A stretch of DNA of 39,292 nucleotides from UBA5342 sp965662645 (GCA_965662645.1 CBFIII010000038.1:1-39292), one strand, 5' to 3'. Positions 24,744 to 33,334 are shown, counted from the stretch's first letter. Program-made: numbers and translations. The notes: generated from the sequence alone by a model not told the origin.

Positions 24744-25778
24744 TTAATTAATGCTCTTTAGAATTTCTATTAGAGTTTGATTTTCTTCAGGAGTTCCTAT
24801 TGTGATTCTCAGACATTTGTCACAGAGTTCTACCTTGGAACGATCTCTTACTATAGTTCCTTTTTGTACCAACGTATCATATGTGTTGCGGGCATTAGTC
24901 ATTTTTACTAATAAGAAATTTGCATCCGAAGGATAAATCTTTATAACTTGTTCTATCTCTTGTAAGGCAGATTTTAATATTTCTTTTTCAGAATTTAATA
25001 CTTCAACCCAAGCAAGCATGTTTTCTTCATCAGCTAATAACTCTAATGCTAATTGTTGGGTGAGCATATTCACATTGTAAGGATACTTTATTTTGTTAAA
25101 AACCTTGATGATTTCTTCTGATGCAAAAGCCATTCCTAATCGAATGCCAGCCATCCCCCAAGCTTTTGAAAAAGTTTGCAAAAGAACTAAGTTAGGGAAA
25201 TCTTGTAGGTCATTGAGCCATGTTGCTTCAGGACTAAAATCGATATAAGCTTCATCAATAACAACGATGCCTTTAAATGTGGTGAGTATCTTTTCGATTT
25301 CCTGACTATCGAGTAGGTTTCCTGAAGGATTGTTTGGCGAGCAGATGAAAATTAGTTTAGTGTTTGCTGTGCAAGCATCTAAGACTTTCTTTGCATCTAA
25401 AGTGAAATCATCATTTAGATTTATCTTTATAACAGGGGTGTCGTTAATGTCAGCACAGACCTGGTACATGCCGTAAGTAGGAGAGACGGTAATGACGTTG
25501 TCTTTTTTTGGCTCGCAAAAGGCACGGAATAAGATATCAATAGCTTCATCACTACCATTTCCTAAGAAAATATGTGGTTCCTCTATTTTTTTTATCTCTG
25601 CAATGCGCTCTTTAAGCTTTTTCTGCATAGGATCAGGATAGCGGTTAAAAGGAGCATTATACGGGTTCTCGTTAGCATCTAAATAGATTGATGCCTCTCC
25701 TGAGAATTCACTGCGTGCTGATGAGTAAGCTTTTAAGTTCTTTATATTTGTGCGTAAAACACGATCTAATGTAAACAT
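24744..25778 (-). CDS. hisC: Histidinol-phosphate aminotransferase
   Basis: HisC is a PLP enzyme that transaminates imidazole acetol phosphate to histidinol phosphate. The 344-residue protein has ANENPYNAPFNRYPDP near the N-terminus, GNGSDEAIDIL, CSPNNPSGN, VIDEAYIDFSP and the PLP-lysine motif TFSKAWGMAGIRLG, with a C-terminal CLRITIGTPEEN. All fit fold type I class II aminotransferases of the HisC group. I start at ATG 25778; the frame runs 23 codons further upstream, but that part overlaps a -7 element. No other his gene is in the window, so either the his operon is split or this is a paralogue with related specificity. Confidence 0.92.
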   Translation of the reverse strand: MFTLDRVLRTNIKNLKAYSSARSEFSGEASIYLDANENPYNAPFNRYPDPMQKKLKERIAEIKKIEEPHIFLGNGSDEAIDILFRAFCEPKKDNVITVSPTYGMYQVCADINDTPVIKINLNDDFTLDAKKVLDACTANTKLIFICSPNNPSGNLLDSQEIEKILTTFKGIVVIDEAYIDFSPEATWLNDLQDFPNLVLLQTFSKAWGMAGIRLGMAFASEEIIKVFNKIKYPYNVNMLTQQLALELLADEENMLAWVEVLNSEKEILKSALQEIEQVIKIYPSDANFLLVKMTNARNTYDTLVQKGTIVRDRSKVELCDKCLRITIGTPEENQTLIEILKSIN

Positions 25779-25811
25779 ATCTTTAATGCAATATTCGTTT
25801 CTTTTAGGGGA

Positions 25812-25819
25812 CAAAGATA
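25812..25819 (-). promoter_or_regulatory. -7 element of hisC
   Basis: The minus strand reads TATCTTTG, a full match to TAnnTTTG, 33 bases before the hisC ATG. It directly follows the T run of the upstream terminator, and a possible -33 TTG (25840-25838) falls inside the terminator stem. Confidence 0.6.
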
Positions 25820-25853
25820 ACAAAAAAAGCCCGTTGTCAATTGACAACGGGCT
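25820..25853 (-). terminator. Terminator of the rpmB-rpmG-DUF4295 operon
   Basis: GCCCGTTGTCAA and TTGACAACGGGC form a perfect 12-base palindrome, followed on the minus strand by seven T residues. It lies about 30 bases after the DUF4295 stop. Confidence 0.85.
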
Positions 25854-25883
25854 TCTATATGCTGTATAGTAATTAAAAATTAA

Positions 25884-26033
25884 TTACTTAAAATAAGCTT
25901 TTACCATTTCGTTAGGAACAATCTCTTCTTTAAAAGTATAAGCTCCTGTCTTAGGTGATTTTTGCATTTTAATTACTTTTGCAAATCCTCTACCTTCACC
26001 TTTTTGTAGTGATGCTACTGCCTTTTTAGCCAT
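25884..26033 (-). CDS. DUF4295 small basic protein
   Basis: This 49-residue gene begins MAKKAVASLQKGEGRGFAKV and ends MVKAYFK. It matches the small DUF4295 family that follows rpmG in Bacteroidota. The protein is basic, has no membrane segment, and by position is probably ribosome-associated, though no function is established that I know of. It starts eight bases after the rpmG stop and precedes the operon terminator. Confidence 0.88.
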   Translation of the reverse strand: MAKKAVASLQKGEGRGFAKVIKMQKSPKTGAYTFKEEIVPNEMVKAYFK

Positions 26034-26041
26034 AACTTAAC

Positions 26042-26224
26042 CTATTTAATTTCTTTATGAATAGTTACTTTCTTGAGAATTGGGTTGAATTTCTTCAACT
26101 CAAGACGTTCAGGAGTGTTTCTACGACTCTTTGTTGTGATATAACGAGACGTACCTGGCATTCCGCTGGTTTTGTGCTCTGTACACTCCAATATAACTTG
26201 TACTCTGCTATCTTTTTTTGCCAT
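26042..26224 (-). CDS. rpmG: 50S ribosomal protein L33
   Basis: bL33 binds the 50S subunit near the E site. The 60-residue protein has RVQVILECTEHK, SRYITTKSRRNTPERLELKKF and the C-terminal KKVTIHKEIK. Only one cysteine is present, so this is the zinc-independent form without paired CXXC motifs. It lies 11 bases after rpmB and 8 bases before the DUF4295 gene. Confidence 0.97.
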   Translation of the reverse strand: MAKKDSRVQVILECTEHKTSGMPGTSRYITTKSRRNTPERLELKKFNPILKKVTIHKEIK

Positions 26225-26235
26225 GATTCAATATC

Positions 26236-26469
26236 TTATAAATGACCTTTTTCTTTTGCTGCATCCATAGCGGCTTTCAATCCAATCTTGTTGATTAGAC
26301 GTAGTCCTGATGCCGAAACACGTAAGCGAATCCACTCATCTTCTTCTGGAAGATAAAAACGCTTGTAAAAAAGGTTAACGTTAAATTTCCTCTTTGTTCT
26401 TCTTTTAGAGTGTGATACGTTGTTACCTATCAATGCTCTTTTTCCTGTTATTTGACAAACTTTTGACAT
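26236..26469 (-). CDS. rpmB: 50S ribosomal protein L28
   Basis: bL28 is a 50S protein. The 77-residue product begins MSKVCQITGKRALIGNNVSH and continues with KRKFNVNLFYKRFYLPEE and RVSASGLRLINKIG, all typical. The open frame extends 11 codons upstream, but MSKVCQITGK is the family N-terminus, so I start at 26469. It leads a three-gene operon with rpmG and DUF4295. Confidence 0.97.
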   Translation of the reverse strand: MSKVCQITGKRALIGNNVSHSKRRTKRKFNVNLFYKRFYLPEEDEWIRLRVSASGLRLINKIGLKAAMDAAKEKGHL

Positions 26470-26499
26470 AATTCTTCTTCGTTTTCTGAAATCGGGCTG

Positions 26500-26530
26500 C
26501 AAAGAAACTATAATTTCTTTTTAATCCAAA
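26500..26530 (-). promoter_or_regulatory. rpmB operon promoter
   Basis: On the minus strand TTTG (26530-26527) and TTTCTTTG (26507-26500) are 19 bases apart. The -7 box has one mismatch to TAnnTTTG. It lies 30 bases before the rpmB ATG. Confidence 0.55.
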
Positions 26531-26658
26531 ATTTATATAAGGAAAAATGCTTTTTTTGTTTAAAAATAATTACTCTTTCTCCCTTTCTGTAATAATCGGC
26601 ACAAATGTATTACTTTTATATGTTTATTCGATGTTATTTTTAAGGTAAAATTTAAAAA

Positions 26659-28785
26659 ATGAAGAAAAATGCACTTTATTTGATATGTCTGACCCTTTTC
26701 GGTTGGACTTCGTGTAATAATATGAAAAATATAAAACAAGTGATATATCCTGATACGCATAAAGGAAATGTGATAGATACTCTTTTTGATGTTCAAGTTG
26801 CAGATCCGTATCGTTGGCTCGAAGATGATAGAAGTGAAGCGACAGAACAGTGGGTGAAGGCTCAGAATAATGTGACCTTCGACTATTTTAGTCGTATTCC
26901 TTATCGTTCTCTTATACAAGAACGATTGACAAAAATCCTTAATTATGAAAGGCTTTCAGCGCCCCGAAAACATGGCGATTTTGAGTATTATTTTCGTAAT
27001 GATGGATTGCAAAATCAATCGGTGTTGTACCGTAAAATGATTAATGGTGGGAATGAGGAGGTTTTTCTTAATCCTAATGAGTTTTCTGATGATGGAACGA
27101 CTTCGTTAGGTGAGATACAGTTTACTAAAGATGGTCATTTTGTGGCTTATTCTATTTCTCAGGGAGGTTCCGATTGGCGAAAGATTATTACTTTGGATGC
27201 CGTGACGAAACAACAAGTGGAAGATACGTTGATTGATGTCAAATTTAGTGGTGTTTCTTGGCGTGGTAATGAAGGGTTTTATTATTCTAGTTATGATAAA
27301 CCTGAAGGCAGTGAATTGTCGGCTAAGACAGATCAGCATAAGTTATATTTTCATAAATTAGGTACGGCTCAACAGGGTGATGAACTCATCTTTGGTGCGG
27401 ATATAAAACGCCGTTATGTGAGTGGTTGGGTGACTGAAAATCAACGATTTTTGATTATTGAAGCGGCTAATTCTACTTCTGGTAATGAGTTGTATGTTAA
27501 AGATTTGTTAGCGAAGAAATCACAGATTAAGAATTTGGTTAATAACTTTGATTCTGATTTTCATGAAGTCTATGCTGATAATGATTATTTGTATATTCAG
27601 ACTGATGCTGAAGCTCCTAATTATCGTTTGATTCGAGTGCCCGTGAAATCTTTAGATATGGCGCAGGCTGAGGATTTAATTCCTGAGTCGGATGCAGTGT
27701 TGAGTTGTTCTGTTGGTGCTGGTTATTTATTTGCTAATTATACCGTGGATGCGATCACTAAAATAAACCAGCTTGATATGAATGGTGTATTGATACGCGA
27801 AGTGGAATTGCCTGGAATTGGTACGGCTAGTGCTTTGAGCGGTGAGTTGGAAGATGTGGAGTTGTTTTATTCTTTCTCTAATTATATTACACCAGGTAAT
27901 ATTTATAAATACGATCCTGCCTTGGGGCAATCGGATTTGTATATCGCTCCTAAAATTGATTTTAATCCTGATAATTTTGAATCAAGACAAATCTTTTATA
28001 CTTCCAAAGATGGGACTCAAGTTCCTATGATTATTTCCTATAAAAAAGGAACTAAGTTTGATGGTCATACACCGACTATTCTTTATGGTTATGGAGGTTT
28101 TAATATTCAACTGAATCCTGATTTTTCGAGTACACGTGCTGTATGGATGGAGATGGGGGGTATTTATGCTGTGGCTAATTTAAGAGGTGGTGGTGAATAT
28201 GGTAAAAAATGGCACGAGGCTGGAACCAAACTACAAAAACAAAATGTGTTTGATGACTTTATAGCTGCCGCGGAATATTTGATTGATAATAAATACACGT
28301 CTTCTGCTAAGCTTGCTATTATGGGAGGCTCTAATGGTGGGCTTTTGGTTGGCGCTACTATGACGCAGCGTCCCGATTTAATGAAGGTAGCGTTGCCTGC
28401 TGTTGGTGTTTTGGATATGTTACGTTATCATACTTTTACTGCTGGTGCTGGGTGGGCTTATGATTATGGTACGGCCGAGGATAGTAAAGAAATGTTTGAA
28501 TACCTGAAGGCTTATTCGCCTGTACATAATGTTCGTGGTGGAGTAGAATATCCCGCTACTTTAATTACAACAGGAGATCATGACGATCGTGTGGTGCCTG
28601 CACATTCCTTTAAGTTTGCAGCAGAGTTACAGTCTAAGCAAACTGGAAATAATCCAACCCTAATTCGTATAGAAACAAATGCGGGGCATGGTGCAGGGAC
28701 TCCTATTACTAAAACAATAGAACAATATGCCGATATCTTTGGTTTTACATTGTGGAATATGGGGGTAAAATCGCTTGAAGATTAA
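26659..28785 (+). CDS. Prolyl oligopeptidase family serine peptidase (lipoprotein)
   Basis: The 708-residue protein is an S9A prolyl oligopeptidase, which cleaves short peptides after proline. The first 19 residues form a lipoprotein-type signal with C19 as the probable lipidated residue, so it is likely periplasmic. An N-terminal beta-propeller (about 85-430) starts after VADPYRWLEDDRSE. The alpha/beta-hydrolase domain follows, with the triad visible: S558 in GGSNGG, D642 in GDHDDRV and H677 in NAGHGAG. GGGEYGKKWHEAG is also typical. The length matches the family. The gene is divergent from rpmB and ends in a hairpin terminator. Confidence 0.94.
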   Translation: MKKNALYLICLTLFGWTSCNNMKNIKQVIYPDTHKGNVIDTLFDVQVADPYRWLEDDRSEATEQWVKAQNNVTFDYFSRIPYRSLIQERLTKILNYERLSAPRKHGDFEYYFRNDGLQNQSVLYRKMINGGNEEVFLNPNEFSDDGTTSLGEIQFTKDGHFVAYSISQGGSDWRKIITLDAVTKQQVEDTLIDVKFSGVSWRGNEGFYYSSYDKPEGSELSAKTDQHKLYFHKLGTAQQGDELIFGADIKRRYVSGWVTENQRFLIIEAANSTSGNELYVKDLLAKKSQIKNLVNNFDSDFHEVYADNDYLYIQTDAEAPNYRLIRVPVKSLDMAQAEDLIPESDAVLSCSVGAGYLFANYTVDAITKINQLDMNGVLIREVELPGIGTASALSGELEDVELFYSFSNYITPGNIYKYDPALGQSDLYIAPKIDFNPDNFESRQIFYTSKDGTQVPMIISYKKGTKFDGHTPTILYGYGGFNIQLNPDFSSTRAVWMEMGGIYAVANLRGGGEYGKKWHEAGTKLQKQNVFDDFIAAAEYLIDNKYTSSAKLAIMGGSNGGLLVGATMTQRPDLMKVALPAVGVLDMLRYHTFTAGAGWAYDYGTAEDSKEMFEYLKAYSPVHNVRGGVEYPATLITTGDHDDRVVPAHSFKFAAELQSKQTGNNPTLIRIETNAGHGAGTPITKTIEQYADIFGFTLWNMGVKSLED

Positions 28786-28805
28786 ATTAACAAGACCATT
28801 AAGTA

Positions 28806-28834
28806 AAGGCTTCATTTTTGTGAAGCTTTTTTTT
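28806..28834 (+). terminator. Terminator after the prolyl oligopeptidase gene
   Basis: GCTTCA (28809-28814) pairs with TGAAGC (28821-28826) around a 6-base loop and is followed by eight T residues, about 20 bases after the stop. Confidence 0.75.
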
Positions 28835-28837
28835 GAT

Positions 28838-29007
28838 GTTTGGGGTGAATTTATACCAAGGAGATGTAAGTGCCTAGTAATGATAATCTAAATTGAGTTT
28901 TGTGCGTGTGATTTTTCGAAATCGTCTGTTGTTACTTTTAAATTGCAAATGTGAATGGACTATTAATATATTTTTCTGTGGCTAGGATTTAATGTTGAAC
29001 TCGGGTT
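28838..29007. repeat. Inverted-terminus repeat element, copy 4 (partial, diverged)
   Basis: The segment matches the right two-thirds of the 37762-38027 copy with substitutions: GGGTGAATTTATACCAA, then TCTGTTGTTACTTTTAAATT, TATTAATATATTTTTCTGTG and the right end TTGAACTCGGGTT. The left terminus is missing. It appears to be an old, decayed copy. Confidence 0.65.
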
Positions 29008-29026
29008 AAAAGAATAACTTGGTCTG

Positions 29027-29101
29027 TTATACCGATTATGAATTGAAATGCGCTTTATTTCGCTTCGCTTATAAAACTCAATCAATTCTATATCGGCATA
29101 A
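29027..29101. repeat. 75-bp imperfect inverted repeat
   Basis: TTATACCGATTATGAATTGA (29027-29046) and its near complement at 29082-29101 match at 16 of 20 positions and enclose 35 bases. There is no coding potential. It may be a small mobile or RNA-structure element. Confidence 0.5.
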
Positions 29102-29146
29102 TACCACCAACTGTTAAGGCTCATTTTAAATTTTAATTGGTATTAT
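29098..29146. repeat. Short inverted repeat with TAATACCA arms
   Basis: ATAATACCA (29098-29106) and TGGTATTAT (29138-29146) are perfect 9-base arms around 31 bases, related to the arms at 8045-8085. It abuts the preceding inverted repeat. Confidence 0.45.
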
Positions 29147-29319
29147 TTGAAAGTTGGGTGTGCAATATTAAACATTGGCGTGATTTCGGATTAGTTAAAT
29201 AATGAGATGTAAATGTAATATTTGCTAACTCCACTTGACAAATTAAGCATTTTGGAGACTGTTTTTAATTGTTCTCTATATTTTAAAGGCAGATAAGGGC
29301 GCTTTTGGTTAAAAAATAT

Positions 29320-29327
29320 TAAATTTG
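29320..29327 (+). promoter_or_regulatory. -7 element of fba
   Basis: TAAATTTG matches TAnnTTTG and lies 61 bases before the fba ATG. The nearest TTTG upstream (29304-29307) is only 12 bases away, too close for a normal -33. Confidence 0.45.
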
Positions 29328-29388
29328 TGCTCCATTTTAGAAAATGAATTAAACAATTATCTCAATAAATCAAATAAATATTAAAACT

Positions 29389-30465
29389 ATGACTAAAGTA
29401 TTAGATGTCGTAAAACCTGGTGTAGTTACTGGTGACGACTTAATTAAGTTATTGGAAGTGGCTAAAGCAGAAGGTTTTGCTATGCCAGCAGTGAATGTTG
29501 TAGGTTCTGACTCTGTGAACGGAGTATTAGAAGCTGCTAAAACTGTTAATTCGCCTGTTATGATTCAAGTATCTAATGGTGGTGCTGCTTTTTTTGCTGG
29601 TAAAGGTGTGAAATTACCTGGTCAAGAAGGTCAAGTTTTAGGTTCTATTGCAGCAGCAAAACATGTACATACTGTAGCTGCAGCTTATGGTGTACCTGTA
29701 GTATTGCATACTGACCATGCGGCAAAAAAATTATTGCCTTGGATCGACGGATTACTTGATGCTTCTGAAAAAGAATTCGCTGCTACAGGAAAACCTCTTT
29801 TTTCTTCACATATGTTGGACCTTTCTGAGGAGCCGTTAGAAGAAAATATTGAAATATGTAAAACATATTTAGCTCGTATGAGCAAAATGGGAATGCTTCT
29901 TGAAATAGAACTTGGTATTACTGGTGGTGAAGAAGATGGTGTGGACAACTCTGATGTTGATAACGATTTGCTTTATACTCAGCCAGAAGAAGTATGTTAT
30001 GCTTACGAGCAATTGATGACTATTTCTCCTAATTTCACTATCGCAGCTTCTTTCGGTAACGTACATGGTGTGTATAAACCAGGTAACGTAGTGTTGAAAC
30101 CAACTATTCTTGATGCTTCTCAAAAATATATCCAAAAGAAATTAAATCTTTCTGAAAAACCTGTTAACTTCGTATTCCACGGTGGATCGGGTTCTTCTCT
30201 TGAAGAAATTCGTGAAGCGATTGGTTATGGTGTAATCAAAATGAACATTGATACTGATACTCAATGGGCTACTTGGGATGGTGTTCGTGCTTACGAAGCT
30301 AAAAATCATGACTATCTTCAAGGTCAAATTGGTAACCCAGATGGTGCTGAAAAACCTAATAAGAAATTTTATGATCCACGTGCTTGGTTACGTGCTGGAC
30401 AAGAAACTTTGGTTGAACGTCTAAAAGTGGCTTTTAATGATCTTAACTGTATGGATCGTAACTAA
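29389..30465 (+). CDS. fba: Class II fructose-bisphosphate aldolase
   Basis: The enzyme cleaves fructose 1,6-bisphosphate to DHAP and glyceraldehyde 3-phosphate using zinc. The 358-residue protein is of the long class IIA type like E. coli FbaA: VVLHTDHAAKKLLPW places D109 and H110 exactly as in that enzyme, the further zinc histidines lie in GNVHGVYKPGNV and VFHGGSGSS, and MNIDTDTQWATWDG is the phosphate-binding segment. Start and length are normal. It is monocistronic, with a promoter-like element upstream and a strong terminator downstream. Confidence 0.97.
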   Translation: MTKVLDVVKPGVVTGDDLIKLLEVAKAEGFAMPAVNVVGSDSVNGVLEAAKTVNSPVMIQVSNGGAAFFAGKGVKLPGQEGQVLGSIAAAKHVHTVAAAYGVPVVLHTDHAAKKLLPWIDGLLDASEKEFAATGKPLFSSHMLDLSEEPLEENIEICKTYLARMSKMGMLLEIELGITGGEEDGVDNSDVDNDLLYTQPEEVCYAYEQLMTISPNFTIAASFGNVHGVYKPGNVVLKPTILDASQKYIQKKLNLSEKPVNFVFHGGSGSSLEEIREAIGYGVIKMNIDTDTQWATWDGVRAYEAKNHDYLQGQIGNPDGAEKPNKKFYDPRAWLRAGQETLVERLKVAFNDLNCMDRN

Positions 30466-30510
30466 TAGTAATGGGAGGAGTTCTTCTCTCTGATCTTATA
30501 TTAAAAATTA

Positions 30511-30543
30511 AAAAGCCGTTTCCTTATGGGAAACGGCTTTTTT
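30511..30543. terminator. Bidirectional terminator between fba and the NYN gene
   Basis: AGCCGTTTCC and GGAAACGGCT form a strong stem with a short TTATGG-region loop, flanked by A on the left and six T on the right. It can end both fba and the converging NYN gene. Confidence 0.9.
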
Positions 30544-30606
30544 AGATTTATATCTTGTGCAATAGATTGTTTTGCAAATGTGTTTAGAACTGTTAAAATT
30601 TAATGT

Positions 30607-31380
30607 TTAATCAGTGTGCTTTTTTTTTGAGCGGGGTTTGCTTGGTTCTTTGCTTTTTACATAAATCAATTTGTATCGGCTCTTTTGTCCTTCGCGTTGT
30701 TCTATGTCAAATTTTCCCGTTGCTTTAATAAGGGGGGTCAATTTCTGAAATCCAAAATTACGAGGATCAAAATTAGGTCTCTTTTTTTGTAAAAGGCTGC
30801 CTACATCACCTAAGAAAGCCCAGCCTTCGTCATCAGATAAATCATTAATGGTGGTGGTGATAAGTTTAATCTCCTTAGCGGTTATTAAGTCAAATACTTC
30901 TTTCTCTGTTTCTGTCCCTTTTTCATCTTCTGTTTCTTTTTCTTGCTTTTTGGTCTTTAATATTTCGATATAGATGAATTTGTCACAAGCAACAATAAAT
31001 GGGTTGGGGGTCTTTTTTTCTCCAATTCCAATAACTTGCATGCCAGCTTCTCTGAGGCGAGTTGCTAAACGGGTGAAGTCGCTATCGCTCGATACAATAC
31101 AGAAACCATTTACTTTCTCAGAATACAAGATATCCATAGCATCAATAATCATGGCTGAGTCCGTGGCATTTTTTCCAGTGGTATAGCCATATTGTTGTAT
31201 GGGGGTGATGGCATTTTCTAAGAGGACATTTTTCCATTTCGAAAGATTGGGTTTTGTCCAATCACCATAAATTCTTTTTATTGTAGGATTGCCATATTTT
31301 GCAATTTCTTCCATCATCTCTTTTACAAAGGCGGATGGTATATTGTCGCCATCTATTAAAACGGCTAAATTTAAGTTCAT
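30607..31380 (-). CDS. NYN-domain (PIN-like) protein with C-terminal OST-HTH-like region
   Basis: The 257-residue protein starts with a NYN domain (about 1-145), a PIN-like nuclease fold: LAVLIDGDNIP supplies D10 and D12, GKNATDSAMIIDAMD the next acidic pair and VSSDSDFTRLA the last, so the metal-binding set looks intact. A charged linker (about 148-165) leads to a C-terminal region with LSDDEGWAFLGDVGSLLQKKRPNFDPRNFGFQKLTPLI, which resembles an OST-HTH/LOTUS RNA-binding domain, and a basic tail. This LabA/DUF88-type combination suggests RNA binding or cleavage; the target is unknown. It is monocistronic. Confidence 0.88.
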   Translation of the reverse strand: MNLNLAVLIDGDNIPSAFVKEMMEEIAKYGNPTIKRIYGDWTKPNLSKWKNVLLENAITPIQQYGYTTGKNATDSAMIIDAMDILYSEKVNGFCIVSSDSDFTRLATRLREAGMQVIGIGEKKTPNPFIVACDKFIYIEILKTKKQEKETEDEKGTETEKEVFDLITAKEIKLITTTINDLSDDEGWAFLGDVGSLLQKKRPNFDPRNFGFQKLTPLIKATGKFDIEQREGQKSRYKLIYVKSKEPSKPRSKKKHTD

Positions 31381-31681
31381 AATTTTTTATTTTAATAGTA
31401 TAAAGGTATCACTTTCTTTTAAAGAAAAGAAATGAACTGATTTATAACTAATACTATGTAAATAGTGATTGGGGTAGCTTTACGTTTTCGGTTGTTAAGA
31501 GGATGTTATTTCTGATGTTGTGGAATTTGTGATCAGGTGTTTAAGAATTATGGCGAGTCTTTGTGGCACACAATCTTATTGTGTGTTGTTGGAGTGCTGT
31601 TTTTTTCCTTGACCTATTAATAGGCGTAAACAATGATTTTATGTCGGGATGATTTCAAATGTGTTCTGCAAATTGAATGCG
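31381..31681. other. 301-base gap with a hairpin
   Basis: Between the minus-strand NYN gene and the nfeD-like gene. It contains TACCTTTA on the minus strand (31408-31401), one mismatch from the -7 consensus and a candidate NYN promoter, and a hairpin, CACACAAT-CTT-ATTGTGTG, at 31567-31585. No gene is visible. Confidence 0.45.
31567..31585. other. 8-bp stem hairpin
   Basis: CACACAAT and ATTGTGTG pair perfectly around a 3-base loop. The nearest minus-strand stop upstream is at 31682. No T run follows directly on that strand, so it is a poor terminator; the role is unknown. Confidence 0.35.
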
Positions 31682-33061
31682 TTAAGAGCATTTAACGACA
31701 TATAATTGTGCGCTTTCTTGTTTGGTTACTGTTACTTGGCTGCCTTTACTGATAAGCCCCACAAGTGCTACGGCGTCATATATTTTACCATCTATATTTA
31801 CTTTCCCTGAAGGGCGTAAATCAGTGGCTGTTATGCCTTTCTTGTCAACAAGGTCGTTGTTGATATCTACAGCTACATAGCCGTCGCCTATGTTTTGTGT
31901 GCTTTCTAGTGAGAGGCGATGGAATACGCCTTGACCCCAGAATTTTTGTGTGAGCCAAATGGAGAGCGTAGTCCCGAATAGAAAGGCTAAAGTCGTTGTG
32001 GCTATGGCGGTAACTAATGGAGCGGTTTCTACATTGTCGAAGTTGAAATTAATATTGTTGACCATACTTAATAATAATCCGATAAAGGAAAAGGAGATGC
32101 CTAAGATGCCTGCTATCCCAAAACCGGGGATGACAAAAATTTCAAAGGCAATTAATATGATTCCTATTACGAATAACATAATTTCCCAATTGGCCGCTAA
32201 GCCATCGATATACAATGGTGCAAAATATAAAACGGAGGCTGCAATTGCAATAATAAGAGGAAAACCTATGCCTGGAGATTGTAATTCGAAATAAATACCG
32301 CCAAGTATGAGCATAATTAATAAACCATGAAAGACGGGATTCGTTAAGAAGCCTTTGATGTTGTCGTAGGTGCTAGGTTGGTAGCGTGTTATTTCGTAAT
32401 CTTGTATGTTTGCTTGTTTTAATAAGTCTTGTATGTTTTCGGCTTTGCCATCACAAAATCCTAACTCTATTGCTTCGTTTGTTGTGAGTGTTAGTACTTT
32501 GCCTGTGTCGCTAATGCCTTGTATATAGATGCTTTGATCTACCATAGCTTCTGCTATATGAGGGTCGCGATGCCAAGTGATAATGGTGTCGCCTCGTACT
32601 ATTGCGGTGTCTTTTCCTTGTGCTTCTGCGGTAGCTCTTATAGTGCCTCGCATATAACTTTGGTATTTGTCGGGGGCTGCGGCTCCTCCTTGGTTAACGA
32701 CTGTGGCAGCTCCTATTGTTGCGCCGTTGCGCATAAAGATAGAATCGCATGCTATAGATATGAGAGCTCCTGCTGAGGCGGCATTATTATCAATAAAAAC
32801 GTAAGTTGGAGTTTTAGAATTTAATATTTTAGTGCGAATAGAATCGGCATAGACGACTTGTCCTCCATAGGTGTTCATATGTATGATAATCAGATCGGCG
32901 TTAAGGCTATCTGCTAATACATATCCATTTTTGGTGTACGTCCAAGTGGTACTATTAATTTCTTTTTGAATTGGAATGACAACCACTTGTTTGGTTTTGG
33001 CTGTTAGTGTAGTCCCAAAAGTAAAAATCAAAAGACAGAATAAGAAGAGAGAACGTTTCAT
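31682..33061 (-). CDS. NfeD-family membrane-bound serine protease
   Basis: The 459-residue protein is a long-form NfeD (ClpP-class) protein. A signal peptide (about 1-21) precedes a ClpP-like protease domain (about 24-210) with MNTYGGQV and the nucleophile S96 in NNAASAGALIS; a lysine in PDKYQSYMRG (K132) is a candidate for the dyad. Four to five membrane helices (about 235-365) follow, then a C-terminal OB-fold NfeD domain (about 390-459, with GYVAVDINNDLVDKKG and GKVNIDGKIYDAVA). Related archaeal proteases cleave the tail of partner stomatins; no stomatin gene is adjacent. It is divergent from the sigma-factor gene. Confidence 0.93.
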   Translation of the reverse strand: MKRSLFLFCLLIFTFGTTLTAKTKQVVVIPIQKEINSTTWTYTKNGYVLADSLNADLIIIHMNTYGGQVVYADSIRTKILNSKTPTYVFIDNNAASAGALISIACDSIFMRNGATIGAATVVNQGGAAAPDKYQSYMRGTIRATAEAQGKDTAIVRGDTIITWHRDPHIAEAMVDQSIYIQGISDTGKVLTLTTNEAIELGFCDGKAENIQDLLKQANIQDYEITRYQPSTYDNIKGFLTNPVFHGLLIMLILGGIYFELQSPGIGFPLIIAIAASVLYFAPLYIDGLAANWEIMLFVIGIILIAFEIFVIPGFGIAGILGISFSFIGLLLSMVNNINFNFDNVETAPLVTAIATTTLAFLFGTTLSIWLTQKFWGQGVFHRLSLESTQNIGDGYVAVDINNDLVDKKGITATDLRPSGKVNIDGKIYDAVALVGLISKGSQVTVTKQESAQLYVVKCS

Positions 33062-33293
33062 AGATAAAATTTTAACGATAGGGCATTTGTTATAGCAAAC
33101 AAATATCGTAATTTATATCAGATATATATGGAATATTATCATAAATATGAAAAGTAATATGTCATTGTTTCCTTTTGAAATGTAATGATTACATAAAAAT
33201 AGTAAAGGTTAGTATGATGTGTTGTGGTGTTTTTGTCTTTAGAAATAGTATTAAGAAAATGAAGGGATTATTTTTTTTGAAATTAAATATGTT

Positions 33294-33301
33294 TATATTT
33301 G
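33294..33301 (+). promoter_or_regulatory. -7 element of the sigma-factor gene
   Basis: TATATTTG matches TAnnTTTG and ends 33 bases before the ATG at 33335. The closest TTTG (33276-33279) has only a 14-base spacer. Confidence 0.45.
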
Positions 33302-33334
33302 ATGCACGTATAAAGTTAAGTAGTATTTTATTGA

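Larger units (their letters stand above)
28786..29388. other. 603-base gap rich in repeats
   Basis: No gene is visible between the peptidase and fba. The gap holds the peptidase terminator, a diverged partial copy of the inverted-terminus repeat (28838-29007), two further inverted repeats (29027-29101 and 29098-29146) and the fba -7 element. Confidence 0.6.

Noticed and set aside
24744..25847. Longer hisC start 23 codons upstream
   Set aside because: The extra residues are not like the family N-terminus and the segment contains the -7 promoter element.
29221..29300. TTGACA near 29235 as a sigma-70 -35 box
   Set aside because: Bacteroidota promoters do not use the TTGACA/TATAAT pattern, and no matching -10 follows at the right distance.
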